From contig NZ_JBQHDG010000023.1 in assembly GCF_052068095.1 (NCBI RefSeq), positions 62,001-126,000 of the forward strand: 64,000 nt of DNA. The letters run 5' to 3'. Below the pieces are notes generated by a model. The model did no database searches. It worked only from the letters and a program-made list of their open reading frames with translations, and had not been told where the DNA came from. Made by a program: the position numbers and the translations under genes. Source of the DNA: Phytohabitans sp052068095 (lineage in GTDB: Bacteria > Actinomycetota > Actinomycetes > Mycobacteriales > Micromonosporaceae). This document shows, one piece after another, positions 33,418 to 42,025 of the stretch. The first letter of the stretch is position 1. Each line of letters begins with the position of its first letter.

Positions 33418-36318
33418 ATGCGACCGCGGGCACCGATCGACTTCTGGAGCGCGCTGCTGCTGATCGGCCTCCCGGTCGGGCTGGTGCGGCTAACCGGCTG
33501 GCCGCTGCCTGCCGCACCGAGCCGGGCCGATCTCGCGGCCTGGGTTGCCGAGCCGCTGACCTACGGATCGATCACCGCCACGATGGTGATCCTGGCCTGG
33601 CTGACCTGGCTGATCCTGCTGGGCATAGCGATTGTCGAGGTGTGCCGGTGGCTGGCCCGGCGACGCCGGCTACCGCGGCTGCACATCCCGCAACCCGCGC
33701 AAATGCTCACCGCAACCCTCGTCGGGACCGCCGCGGTCAGCTCCACCGCTGGCGCCGCCACGGTCGCGGACACCGGCGGGCCCGCCGTCACCGCCGACGA
33801 AGGCAACCACACCCGAACCGTCGCCGCCACACCACCGTCGGTGCAGCCGGCACCGGCGACTGTCCACGTCGGATCGACAAGCTATCGGTACGTGGTCAAG
33901 CCGGGGGACACCCTGTCCAAGATCTCCCGCGACTGGCTCGGCACGCCGGGACGGTGGCCGCAGATCTGCCGCCTGAACCACCACCGCCATTTCCCGACCG
34001 TGGGCGGCACCCTGCGCGACTGCGACCTGATCTATCCCGGCTGGGACCTGCGCCTGCCCACCGATGCCCGACCGCCCGCCGATGCCACCCCGGTGCGTCC
34101 CGCCCCACCGGCTAGGCCCGCACCGAAGCAAAACCCAGCGCCGCCGGACCCCGACGGCGTCGTCGAACCTCACCCATCACCTGCTCGGACAACACCATCC
34201 AGCCCGAACACCGCAGGCCCAGCGGCGCCCCAGACCGCGGGCGACTGCCCGCAGCACCGATCCGACAACGACAACGGCGTCGCGATACCCAATGGCTGGC
34301 TCACCACCGGGCTCGCCGCCGCGCTCGTCGCCGCGGCGGCCGGGGTTTGGCTGCGCCGCCGGCATCGCTACGACCCCCGCACCACACCGGACCCAGCAGC
34401 CGATCCCAGCCTGCAACCGTTGCCGGCCACTGTCACCCGGCTACGCCGCGAGGTCCGCCGCCAGTCCCCGCACCTGCTGCAAGCCCCGGACCCCGGCCCA
34501 ACCGTGCGGGAATACGTCCAGATGGATCCCAAGCCCGCACTGCCGGAACCCGGTCCGCACGGATCGCAGCTAGCCGGCTGGGGGCCACTACCAGCAGGCG
34601 GACTGGGCCTTGCCGGACCCGGTGCCGCCGGCGCGGCCCGCGCCATGCTCGTGGCTACCCTGTCGGCCGGGCACGCGTACGACCCGGACGCCGAGGCAAC
34701 CGTTGTCGTGCCGGCCAGCGTCCTGGCCGACCTGGCCGGCGATCCCGCCGTTGTCGACCTGGCCGGATCGATCCCGCGCTTGATCATCACCCCCGGCCTG
34801 AGCGAGGCGGTGACCCACTTACACCGGGAAAACCTGGACCGCGCCTGGATTCTGGACCAGCACGACGTACACACGGTGACGGAGCTACGCACCCGGTTCC
34901 CCGGCCACGAACCATTGCCCCCCGTGCTGCTGATCGCCGACATACCGGAACCGGCCACACGGACCCGCCTGTCGACCATCCTGGAAATGTCCGACACCGT
35001 GGGCATCGGCGCGGTCCTGCTCGGCGACTGGCCCGCCGGAACCACCGTGCAAGTCGACCCGGACGGAAGCACCACCGGCGGCGACGGCCAGCGGCTGTCC
35101 ACCCTGGACCAGACAACCATGATGGAGAGCCTCGCGCTGCTGCGCGAAGCGCACACCGGCGAGCCGGCCACCGCCACGCAGAAGCCGTCCACCCCCCACA
35201 CCGACACCTCCCGCACGCCTCACCCGGCGGCACCAACCGCATCGACATCAACCGCATCGACACCGGCGCCGCACGACCAAGCCCTCGCCGCCGATGAACC
35301 GGGCAGCAAACCCGAGAAACAGGTCGCCGCCACCAGCACGAGCACCAGCGGGCCTTCCCGGAAGACAGCCACGGTGACGGAGGCCAGATCGCCCGCGCCC
35401 CACGCCGCCGACCGCGACGGCCCAGACCTCCCGGGCGGGGCCAAGATCCGGGTTTCGGTCCAGGTCCTCGGACGGGTCGCCATCATCAAACCGGACGGCA
35501 CAGAAGTAACCGGGCTGCGCCGCAAAGCCGCCGAACTGCTGCTCTACCTCGCCACGCACCGCGGCGGAGCCGCCATCGACGACATCAAGGAGGCGCTGTG
35601 GCCGGACGCACCCATGAGCCGCGCCAAAGAACGCCTCGCCACCGACGTCGCCAACCTCCGCGCCAGCCTGCGCGCCGGCGCCGGCATCACCCCGCAGCAG
35701 GAGGAGCCGAATCCCGCCGGGACCGGACAGCGCAAGCCCGCACGCGGTGGGCGCAAACCCGCCGGGCCGGAGTTCGTGATCAACCCAGGAGGCCGCTACA
35801 TCCTGGCCCCGGATCTGGTCGACATCGACTGGTGGCGGGTATGCGACGCCGTCGCCGAGGCACGCACCGCCGCCGACACGCCGGCTCGACGGGCCGCGCT
35901 CGAACGAGCCGTCGGCGGGTTCGGCGGCCTGCTGTACGACGCGGACGGAACCTATGAATGGGCCAACGTCGACGTGGAGATCAGCCGCCGTCACGGCGTC
36001 ACCGCCCACGCCCAACTCGCGGACCTGGTCGGCCCGCAGCAACCGGAACGGGCAGCCCGCTACCTGCAGACCGCTGCGGACCTGGACCCGATCAACGAGG
36101 AACTGGCCGTCGCGGCAATGCGCGCCCACGCCGCCACCGCAGACATCAACGCCATCCGAGCCCGGTTCAGCCGGCTGTCCCGTGCCCTGCTCGACACGGG
36201 TCAGGAACCGGCCGAGGAAACCGCCGCGCTCGCCGCACAACTTTGCCGCGACGTGGCGGTCCGCGAACCACGGCCGGCCCCCGAGGAGCCGCCCCGCGGC
36301 GACGACCTCCACCGCTGA
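33418..36318 (+). CDS. Large membrane LysM-BTAD regulator
   Basis: 966 residues from ATG at 33418 behind AAGGGGGCGGG. Order: two membrane spans (about 11-27, 53-75), a basic loop, a hydrophobic stretch (97-115), a LysM domain (158-213: YRYVVKPGDTLSKISRDWLG), a Pro-rich linker, a further span (about 298-316), a Rossmann-like region with AGPGAAGAARAMLVATLSAG, a long Thr/Ser/Pro linker, a winged helix (about 680-725: RRKAAELLLYLATHRGGAAI, then KEALWPD) and a C-terminal BTAD (about 790-945). The architecture places peptidoglycan binding outside and DNA binding inside one polypeptide. It is related to the split pair just upstream. Confidence 0.85.
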   Translation: MRPRAPIDFWSALLLIGLPVGLVRLTGWPLPAAPSRADLAAWVAEPLTYGSITATMVILAWLTWLILLGIAIVEVCRWLARRRRLPRLHIPQPAQMLTATLVGTAAVSSTAGAATVADTGGPAVTADEGNHTRTVAATPPSVQPAPATVHVGSTSYRYVVKPGDTLSKISRDWLGTPGRWPQICRLNHHRHFPTVGGTLRDCDLIYPGWDLRLPTDARPPADATPVRPAPPARPAPKQNPAPPDPDGVVEPHPSPARTTPSSPNTAGPAAPQTAGDCPQHRSDNDNGVAIPNGWLTTGLAAALVAAAAGVWLRRRHRYDPRTTPDPAADPSLQPLPATVTRLRREVRRQSPHLLQAPDPGPTVREYVQMDPKPALPEPGPHGSQLAGWGPLPAGGLGLAGPGAAGAARAMLVATLSAGHAYDPDAEATVVVPASVLADLAGDPAVVDLAGSIPRLIITPGLSEAVTHLHRENLDRAWILDQHDVHTVTELRTRFPGHEPLPPVLLIADIPEPATRTRLSTILEMSDTVGIGAVLLGDWPAGTTVQVDPDGSTTGGDGQRLSTLDQTTMMESLALLREAHTGEPATATQKPSTPHTDTSRTPHPAAPTASTSTASTPAPHDQALAADEPGSKPEKQVAATSTSTSGPSRKTATVTEARSPAPHAADRDGPDLPGGAKIRVSVQVLGRVAIIKPDGTEVTGLRRKAAELLLYLATHRGGAAIDDIKEALWPDAPMSRAKERLATDVANLRASLRAGAGITPQQEEPNPAGTGQRKPARGGRKPAGPEFVINPGGRYILAPDLVDIDWWRVCDAVAEARTAADTPARRAALERAVGGFGGLLYDADGTYEWANVDVEISRRHGVTAHAQLADLVGPQQPERAARYLQTAADLDPINEELAVAAMRAHAATADINAIRARFSRLSRALLDTGQEPAEETAALAAQLCRDVAVREPRPAPEEPPRGDDLHR

Positions 36319-36618
36319 AAACGTGCTGTCCGAGTTGACCAAGCGCGGGAGGAAGCACATGGCAAGCAAGTCGTCACCCGCGACTTCGTGTACATAAGCC
36401 GTATAAGGGTCAGCGTTGGACAAAAAAGGGGTGGTCGAGCGTTCAGGGCGGGGCGCGCCCTGCAACGCCCGGCGCCGCAGACCCGCGCCCGTCGACAGTG
36501 GACCTGACGCACCCCGTGCGGGGACGAACACCGTCGATGGGCGCGGGCCTGGACTGGGCGGCAGGTGCCGGGAGCGTCAACGCTCAGACCGCACCGGACA
36601 CTCGAGGAACCGAGATGG
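36319..36618. other. Intergenic, no clear gene
   Basis: The region between the stop of the LysM-BTAD gene and the convergent stop of the GHKL gene. GGAGGAAGCAC before an ATG at 36360 would start a 12-residue peptide only. Another plus frame reads GKQVVTRDFVYISRIRVSVG but has no start. I see no terminator with confidence. Confidence 0.4.
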
Positions 36619-38814
36619 TCAGCCGCTGCCGGCGTCGAGGCGCAGCCGAGCGCGTTCCAGCGCGATCAGGACGCGGATGGGTGCCTGCCAGCTGTCGTCG
36701 CCCAGGACAGCGACGGCCTGCCCGTTGACAAGGGCATGCAGGGCCGGGATCTGTTCGGCGTAGGCGCCGCCGAGTGTCTGTAGATCGGCACAGGCGCGCA
36801 TGGTCGCCTCGCGCATCTTCTTGGTCCAGGGGCCGGGCCGGTTCCAGTGTTGGCGTTGGCGGCCATAGATCGGTCCTTCACAGAGGTTGTAGCCCAGCCA
36901 AACGACTGGCGCCGCGACACCCGCGGCCTCAGCGAGCAGGGCGACCTTGTCGTAGTCCCACGCCCGGCCGCCGGCGCCCCACCTGCGTCGGTAGCCGGCC
37001 GCGCGTGGTTTGGTTAGGGTGCGCCAGACTTCGGGATGGACGGCGGTGGAGTCGACGAGATCCCTTTCGCTGGTAAAACCTTTGGCGACCAACGCCTGCG
37101 GGAGCTGGTCGCGCAGTAGCTGGGCCAGTTCCCGACGGCTGACCGGGGCCGCGGAATCCTCTACGGCAGGCCCCCGATCGCCGCGCGCGACTTCTGCTGG
37201 TGCTTCGACCGGGTCCGCCAACGCTCCGGCGTCAGCGAGGTAGCTGAGCAGGAGCCCGGCGAACTCGCTGAGCAGGTTCTCGAACCCGCGGGACCGGTCC
37301 CCGTAATCAAGGATCGGTGTCCACCGGCCGCCGCCGCGGTGCCCGACCCGGTGTGCGGCTTCGTGGATCAACGTGGTCAGCGTCTGGTAGCGGTCGGCGA
37401 GCGCGTCAAGGTGGACGGCCACGTCACCGGTGCGCAGGCTGTAGAACCCCAACGAACACGGGGATTGCTCGCTGGCCGAGTACACCCGGACCCGGTCCAG
37501 CGCGAACGCGCCGATCGCTGCCCGGACCAGCTGCCGCGACTGCTGTAGGAGGGTGCGTTGGGCGGGCGTGAGGTCACGGTCGGCGACCCAGGTGGTCTTG
37601 TCCCGGGTCTTTTCGTAGTGGCGTTGTCGGCTCGTTCGGGCGATTTCGACACCGAGCAGGTCCATGAAAACTCGCTGCCGGTGGGCCGGCAACCCGCGGG
37701 CGGTTACCTCGGTAAAGCCTTTGTCGCGCAAGTCGAGCGCGGCCTCTTCGTGGCCGGTGCCGGCGTAGAAGGCCCTGTCCGGCATATGGGTGCGGGCCCA
37801 GGTCCGCCACGCGGCGCGTACCCGGGGGCGGGTGACGTGGTCGAAGAACTCTTCGGGTTCGCGCAGGCCGTTGCCGTCTAGCACGTGCCGGGCGAACCGG
37901 CCGATCACCGTGAGGTCTTGGCAGGCGGCGAGGATGCCGCGTACCGCGTCACGCAGGCTGTCCGCCTCGATGACGGTCCGGTCCCGGTTCTGCATGTCCT
38001 TGTCCGTCAGGGGCAGGTCGTAGGAGGCGATCAGATCGGGGACGGTGTTGACAAGCACGCCACCGATCCAGACCCGGCCGGGGTCGCCGGTCAGCACGCA
38101 GGCCCCGGGCTGCGCGGGTGGGGTGTAGTCCGGCTCGGTCAAGGCCCGGAACCGGCCGATGGCCTCGACGGCGAGGTCGTGCGGGCATTCGATGGTGACG
38201 GTGGTGCCCCGGGTGCGGGTGTTGCCGTACACCCGGTAGACGAGCTTTTGCGCACCTTGCTGCGTTCGGGATGGGAGTTGACCGTCCAGCAGGCGTCCAC
38301 GCTGGACAGTGGGGACGAGGCCGTAGCCGACGGTGTCGATCCGGATCGCACCGATGCCGGGGCTGCGGGCCAGCACCAGGCAGGCGACCTTCTTGCCTTC
38401 ACCGAACTGGCCGATCTGCCGCTCGGTCTTGTCCGATTCCCCGAGGATGAGTCCTTCCTCGGGGATGCCGGGACCGTCGTCGGTGATGGTCAGCACGCCG
38501 TCGGCCCACGCGACGCACGGTCGCGGGTCTTCGTCGAGCGCGTTGGCGATGAGCTCCGCGATGGCACGAACCGCTGTCCAAGACTTCGCATAGCTGGGTG
38601 AGATGAGGTACGTGAGTTCACCCAAGCTCGGCAGATGCGATCCCGGTGCGGTGGGCGCCACACCGGGGGCCGCATGGGTTAGGCCTTCAATGATGCGGCT
38701 GGCGTGGCAGAGAGCCGGGCAGCCGTCCTGGTCGCCAGTGTCCGGCGGGGCCGGCTGTCCGGAGTGCAGACACCAGTCGCCGATGTCGTTGGCGTGTTCG
38801 TTGTAGATCAGCAC
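36619..38814 (-). CDS. GHKL ATPase fused to an HExxH metallopeptidase-like domain
   Basis: 731 residues from ATG at 38814. Residues 65-300 form a Bergerat ATP-binding fold: N box ELIANALDED (87-96), G1 DDGPGI (112-117), then G2 QFGEGKK (136-142). Residues 410-530 resemble a zinc peptidase: TLIHEAAHRVGHRGGG has HEAAH at 484-488, with FENLLSEFAGLL (511-522) giving a possible third ligand Glu. The last 180 residues are helical. HSP90/MORC/RIIA-like GHKL proteins use ATP to clamp partners, and fusion to a peptidase-like domain is unfamiliar to me. It stands at the downstream edge of the minus-strand block. Possible roles are phage defence, stress control or element maintenance, all unproven. Confidence 0.75.
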   Translation of the reverse strand: MLIYNEHANDIGDWCLHSGQPAPPDTGDQDGCPALCHASRIIEGLTHAAPGVAPTAPGSHLPSLGELTYLISPSYAKSWTAVRAIAELIANALDEDPRPCVAWADGVLTITDDGPGIPEEGLILGESDKTERQIGQFGEGKKVACLVLARSPGIGAIRIDTVGYGLVPTVQRGRLLDGQLPSRTQQGAQKLVYRVYGNTRTRGTTVTIECPHDLAVEAIGRFRALTEPDYTPPAQPGACVLTGDPGRVWIGGVLVNTVPDLIASYDLPLTDKDMQNRDRTVIEADSLRDAVRGILAACQDLTVIGRFARHVLDGNGLREPEEFFDHVTRPRVRAAWRTWARTHMPDRAFYAGTGHEEAALDLRDKGFTEVTARGLPAHRQRVFMDLLGVEIARTSRQRHYEKTRDKTTWVADRDLTPAQRTLLQQSRQLVRAAIGAFALDRVRVYSASEQSPCSLGFYSLRTGDVAVHLDALADRYQTLTTLIHEAAHRVGHRGGGRWTPILDYGDRSRGFENLLSEFAGLLLSYLADAGALADPVEAPAEVARGDRGPAVEDSAAPVSRRELAQLLRDQLPQALVAKGFTSERDLVDSTAVHPEVWRTLTKPRAAGYRRRWGAGGRAWDYDKVALLAEAAGVAAPVVWLGYNLCEGPIYGRQRQHWNRPGPWTKKMREATMRACADLQTLGGAYAEQIPALHALVNGQAVAVLGDDSWQAPIRVLIALERARLRLDAGSG

Positions 38815-39182
38815 GATCGCTCCCTTCCAGAGGGCGCGGTAGAAAGTTCGGGCGCAGTGTCGGGATCGCCGCCGGTACGCGCGTCAGCTGCGGGCTCGAG
38901 GACGACTGCGCGCCGCGACCGGGGGCTTGGACTGGCGGCAGGGCTGACGGCGAACGCTGAACGTTGGCTGGTCCGCTCATAGGGTGGCGCCGTGTTACAT
39001 GGCGCGGCCCTTGCCGCGGACGCCGGTCTGGTCCTGATTGGACCCGTGTCGCCGGCTTCAGAACCGGCGCGGCACAAGGTTGGCAACCGCTGCTATGGGT
39101 GGCATCGGCGGCGGTCGTGGCGCATGGGGCACGGCTGGTGAGTGGTGGGTCTAACGCCGCTGGCGTGGTCACTTGGGCGTTG
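38815..39182. other. Upstream region of the GHKL gene; nothing further seen
   Basis: About 370 bases. The ribosome binding site GGAAGGGAGC lies just before the ATG at 38814. All six frames are closed or Arg/Pro/Gly-rich without coding character. Confidence 0.4.
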
Positions 39183-39425
39183 TCAGCTGGCTACCTGGTC
39201 AGCCCCGCCCGCGCGCTGTTTGTGGCGGACCCGCCACGTTCCGCTGTCCGCGATCCATTGTCGGGCGGGATCTGTCCGCTGCGCGAACGTCTGCACCGGG
39301 ACGGGGCGGGCTGTTTCGGCAAGGCGGCTGAGCACCATCTCGGCAATGGCACGGAGCGCGGCGGCGGCGATTGACCAATTCGGACGGCCAATGGGCAGCG
39401 GGTTTGGGATCCACCCACCCCGTCG
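39183..39425 (-). pseudogene. Coding remnant of unknown family
   Basis: Minus-strand reading gives PNPLPIGRPNWSIAAAALRA, then IAEMVLSRLAETARPVPVQT, then FAQRTDPARQWIADSGTWRV and a TGA at 39183-39185. GC3 and composition are those of a real gene. The only start in the good part is ATG at 39338, which leaves 51 residues and cuts through a helix. Upstream the frame is closed near 39510 without a start. I take it as a 5'-truncated gene, or a small gene using that ATG. Confidence 0.35.
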
Positions 39426-39825
39426 GGGTGAGGTCGCTATCGGTGACGCTCTGACTGCCGCTCTGGGGCGCTTGCGCGCCGGCAGCGCGTGTCAGATGCC
39501 ACCGACCACGGTGCGCGCCGGAGCGTGCCGACGACCATGGCGCCCGATCTCGTCGGCAGACGATCACGCGCGCGCGGTGGACCGTGCCAACCGATCCGAA
39601 GGAGTGGCGCTCCATCGGTTGCCCGAGTGGCGCTCGGGCGCGTTGCCCTAAACAGCGGGCAGAGCGTTGTCGCGTGCACGGGCTCGCTCTACCGACGCGG
39701 GTGAGCGGTGAGGTGGCCGGCGACGGCCTTGACGGCATTGGATGCTTCGCAGTGGTTCATGACGGTGCTGCTGTGCCGGCGGTCGGGGGTCCGGCAAGCG
39801 CGGGTAATGATGGTTCTGCCGTGCG
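39426..39825. other. Intergenic, no gene seen
   Basis: 400 bases with several overlapping open frames, all Arg/Ala/Pro-rich and lacking a ribosome binding site. No repeat or strong hairpin noticed. Confidence 0.35.
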
Positions 39826-40638
39826 TTACTGGACGTCGCTGTAGTCGCCGTAGTCGTGTGGGTGTTCGTCCGGCGGTTGATCGTCATTCCGATTGCGGCC
39901 GCCAGCGGCGAAGGCCGCGATGTGGGCGGGCACGGTGCGGGCGTCGGGCCAGTTGTCGGCGAGCCAACCGGCCAGCAGCTTGGTCGATTCGGCGGCAAAA
40001 GGGTGGTCTGCGCCGGGCGCCGCGTCGCTGGTGGTGAACGCCTGGTGGGCGGCGGCGAGGGCCGTCCAGATCGCGTCGAGGGCGTCCTGGGCCGCACGCG
40101 CGAATCGTGCCCGTCGGGTTTCCACCTCGTCGATGACCGCGATGGTCAGCTGGACCAGCGGGTCGATCGTCCACGTGTGGGGGACGGTGACTGCCCAGGC
40201 ATTTTCGCCGTCTGGTCCGATGCGGCAATCGGCGAGGTCGGCGACCGCGTGCCGCAGGTCCCGCGTCTGGTACCAGCCGGGTCTGACAACCGCCGACCAG
40301 CGTGGGACGCCGTCCCGGTCTGGCGCCTGACGGCCGCCGTAGAGTACGACGCCGCCGTCGGTGCGTTCCACGACCGCGTCGTGGCCGCGCTCGCGTAGTG
40401 CGTCCGCCAGCGCCCGCAGGTCGATGCGGCCAGCAAATCGGCCCTTGTTGAACGCGTCCCGCAGTCGGGGCAGCAGCCCTGCATCGAGGTGTTCGGGCAG
40501 GTTCAGGTCCTGCCGGCGGCGGGAGATGGTCCACAACTCGTCGTCGGTGGCCGGTGGGCTGCCGTTGATGGCGCTGGCTCGGCCCCAGGCGGTGATGATG
40601 TCGAGGTGTTCGAGCCAGGCGGCGTCGTCGCGGTTCAT
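39826..40638 (-). CDS. Hypothetical protein of the minus-strand block
   Basis: 270 residues from ATG at 40638 with GGAGG eight bases upstream. A further 67 upstream residues in the open frame are Arg/His/Pro noise. It is soluble, with LRALADALRERGHDAVVERT, an RWSAVVRPGWYQTRDL segment and AWAVTVPHTWTIDPLVQLTI around the middle. This alpha/beta pattern is then followed by a helical C-terminal part (AAQDALDAIWTALAAAHQAF) and an acidic tail. No known domain. Genes like this in element cargo are usually uncharacterised. It follows 41354 and 40841 in the same direction and could be in one transcript. Confidence 0.6.
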   Translation of the reverse strand: MNRDDAAWLEHLDIITAWGRASAINGSPPATDDELWTISRRRQDLNLPEHLDAGLLPRLRDAFNKGRFAGRIDLRALADALRERGHDAVVERTDGGVVLYGGRQAPDRDGVPRWSAVVRPGWYQTRDLRHAVADLADCRIGPDGENAWAVTVPHTWTIDPLVQLTIAVIDEVETRRARFARAAQDALDAIWTALAAAHQAFTTSDAAPGADHPFAAESTKLLAGWLADNWPDARTVPAHIAAFAAGGRNRNDDQPPDEHPHDYGDYSDVQ

Positions 40639-40840
40639 GCGGTGGTCCTCCAAACATGCTCTGCGCCGGGCGCGCCGCACGCGGCCAGCTCCTGCCGCGG
40701 CACACGCCGCGGGCAGCCAACGGCTGTTCGGCGTGTGACGCGCACGGATCCAAGGGGGTAAGGGGTGGTGGTGCTGCGCTCGCGGTCGGCGGCGCCAGCA
40801 ATGTGAGGTCAGCGGGCGTCGCTGCCGCTCGACCGGCACG

Positions 40841-41326
40841 CTACGAATACGTGCGCTCCCCGCCCACGTCGCCCAGCCGGCACGAGATCGAGCAAGCGGT
40901 CCGGGCAGGCAAACCTGCTAGGTGAACCGGCCGCAGGTGCGTGGTCGGTGGCGAGAGCGGCGAGCCGGGTGCCGTGATGGCCTGCCCAGCGGCGCGGGGG
41001 CCAGTGTAGAGCTGTCCGGCGGGACGTTCACACGGCTCGGGTCGTTTCCGGGCGCCACTAACGATGATGAGCTGGTCTGGTGCCGGCGTTGTGCTCAGTG
41101 GCGGTGTCCGTGTTGGTTCGAGGTGTTCGGCGATGGTCCAGGTCAGCCATAGCCTGCCGGGTAACGGGCGACCGTTGGCATAGGTGACCGGCAGCCCGCG
41201 TCCTTGTATTTGTGCGGTGATGGACGGCGCCCAGGTGGGCCGAAGCAGGAAATTGGCGATGCGTCGCTGCTGCCCTTCGCCGTCGACGTGGACCAGGCTG
41301 GCCGTGGCGCCGACGCGATGATTCAC
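40841..41326 (-). CDS. Hypothetical protein
   Basis: 161 residues from GTG at 41326, 27 bases after the upstream gene. The first 75 residues look structured (ATASLVHVDGEGQQRRIANF, then PSITAQIQGRGLPVTYANGR, then RLWLTWTIAEHLEP). The last 70 are Pro/Thr/Arg-rich and may be run-on sequence. No family recognised. Its spacing suggests it is co-transcribed with the gene at 41354-42025. Confidence 0.45.
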   Translation of the reverse strand: MNHRVGATASLVHVDGEGQQRRIANFLLRPTWAPSITAQIQGRGLPVTYANGRPLPGRLWLTWTIAEHLEPTRTPPLSTTPAPDQLIIVSGARKRPEPCERPAGQLYTGPRAAGQAITAPGSPLSPPTTHLRPVHLAGLPARTACSISCRLGDVGGERTYS

Positions 41327-41353
41327 GCCAGCGGCGGTCCGCTGGTGGACGGA

Positions 41354-42025
41354 TTACTGGTGATCGGCTTGGCGTGCGAGGGTTCGGCGGCGTTGGCGGG
41401 CGATCAGGTCAGCGGTGTCTTGTAGCAGGGTCGGGTGCAGGTGTGCGACGTCGTGTCGGGCTTGGGTGTGCGCGCTGTGGTGTCCGATCGGCGGTAGGCG
41501 GGTGGCGGGGTGTTCGGGTCGGCCGGTGGCCAGGGACAGCAGCCGGTGGGCGTAAGCGTTGGCCCACGCCGATAGGTAGGTGCGCCGCCAGGCGCGCCGC
41601 AGGTTCCGCCGTTCGGCCGGGGTGTGGTCCGGGTCGGGTTGGTCGCGTAGCCACCGTCCGTACCGCAATGTCGCCGCCAGTGAGGCCGCTTCCAGCGTCT
41701 CGGCGAGATCGTGGATCGTGGCGGCGAGATGCTCGACGAGCGGACGCGTGCCCCAGACCTGCAGCCGGTGCCCGCTGCGGCCAGCGGTGGTGTGCACGGT
41801 GCAGCCGGTCGTGGTGACGATTTCGGCTAGACAGGCGACCCGGAGCCGGCCCAGACGGGCCCGGTCGCTGACCCGGTAGGTGAAGCCTGCCCATTTCCGG
41901 TCGCCCTGGACAGCCGGGGCTGCTCCGCCGCGCCGGCCGTCGACGGCTCTGGCGAGGGCGAGGCTTGACCGACGTGCGGAATACACAGTCCGGGGTGGTT
42001 GGCCTGCCGGCGGTTGGGGGGTCAT
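41354..42025 (-). CDS. Hypothetical protein resembling the DUF2786/DUF7168 group
   Basis: 223 residues from ATG at 42025, overlapping the methylase-like stop (ATGA). The core LGRLRVACLAEIVTTTGCTV, then RLQVWGTRPLVEHLAATIHD, then ETLEAASLAATLRYGRWL, and NLRRAWRRTYLSAWANAYAH, is like the C-terminal domain that follows DUF2786 in phage and plasmid proteins: a strand pair, a long helix with Leu/Ala periodicity and an R-x-x-Y-x-x-x-W helix. Function of that group is unknown. Translational coupling to the methylase-like gene suggests a shared role. Confidence 0.55.
   Translation of the reverse strand: MTPQPPAGQPPRTVYSARRSSLALARAVDGRRGGAAPAVQGDRKWAGFTYRVSDRARLGRLRVACLAEIVTTTGCTVHTTAGRSGHRLQVWGTRPLVEHLAATIHDLAETLEAASLAATLRYGRWLRDQPDPDHTPAERRNLRRAWRRTYLSAWANAYAHRLLSLATGRPEHPATRLPPIGHHSAHTQARHDVAHLHPTLLQDTADLIARQRRRTLARQADHQ

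Noticed and set aside
36360..36398. Twelve-residue peptide behind a good ribosome binding site
   Set aside because: Too short to support, no conservation evidence, and it lies between convergent genes.
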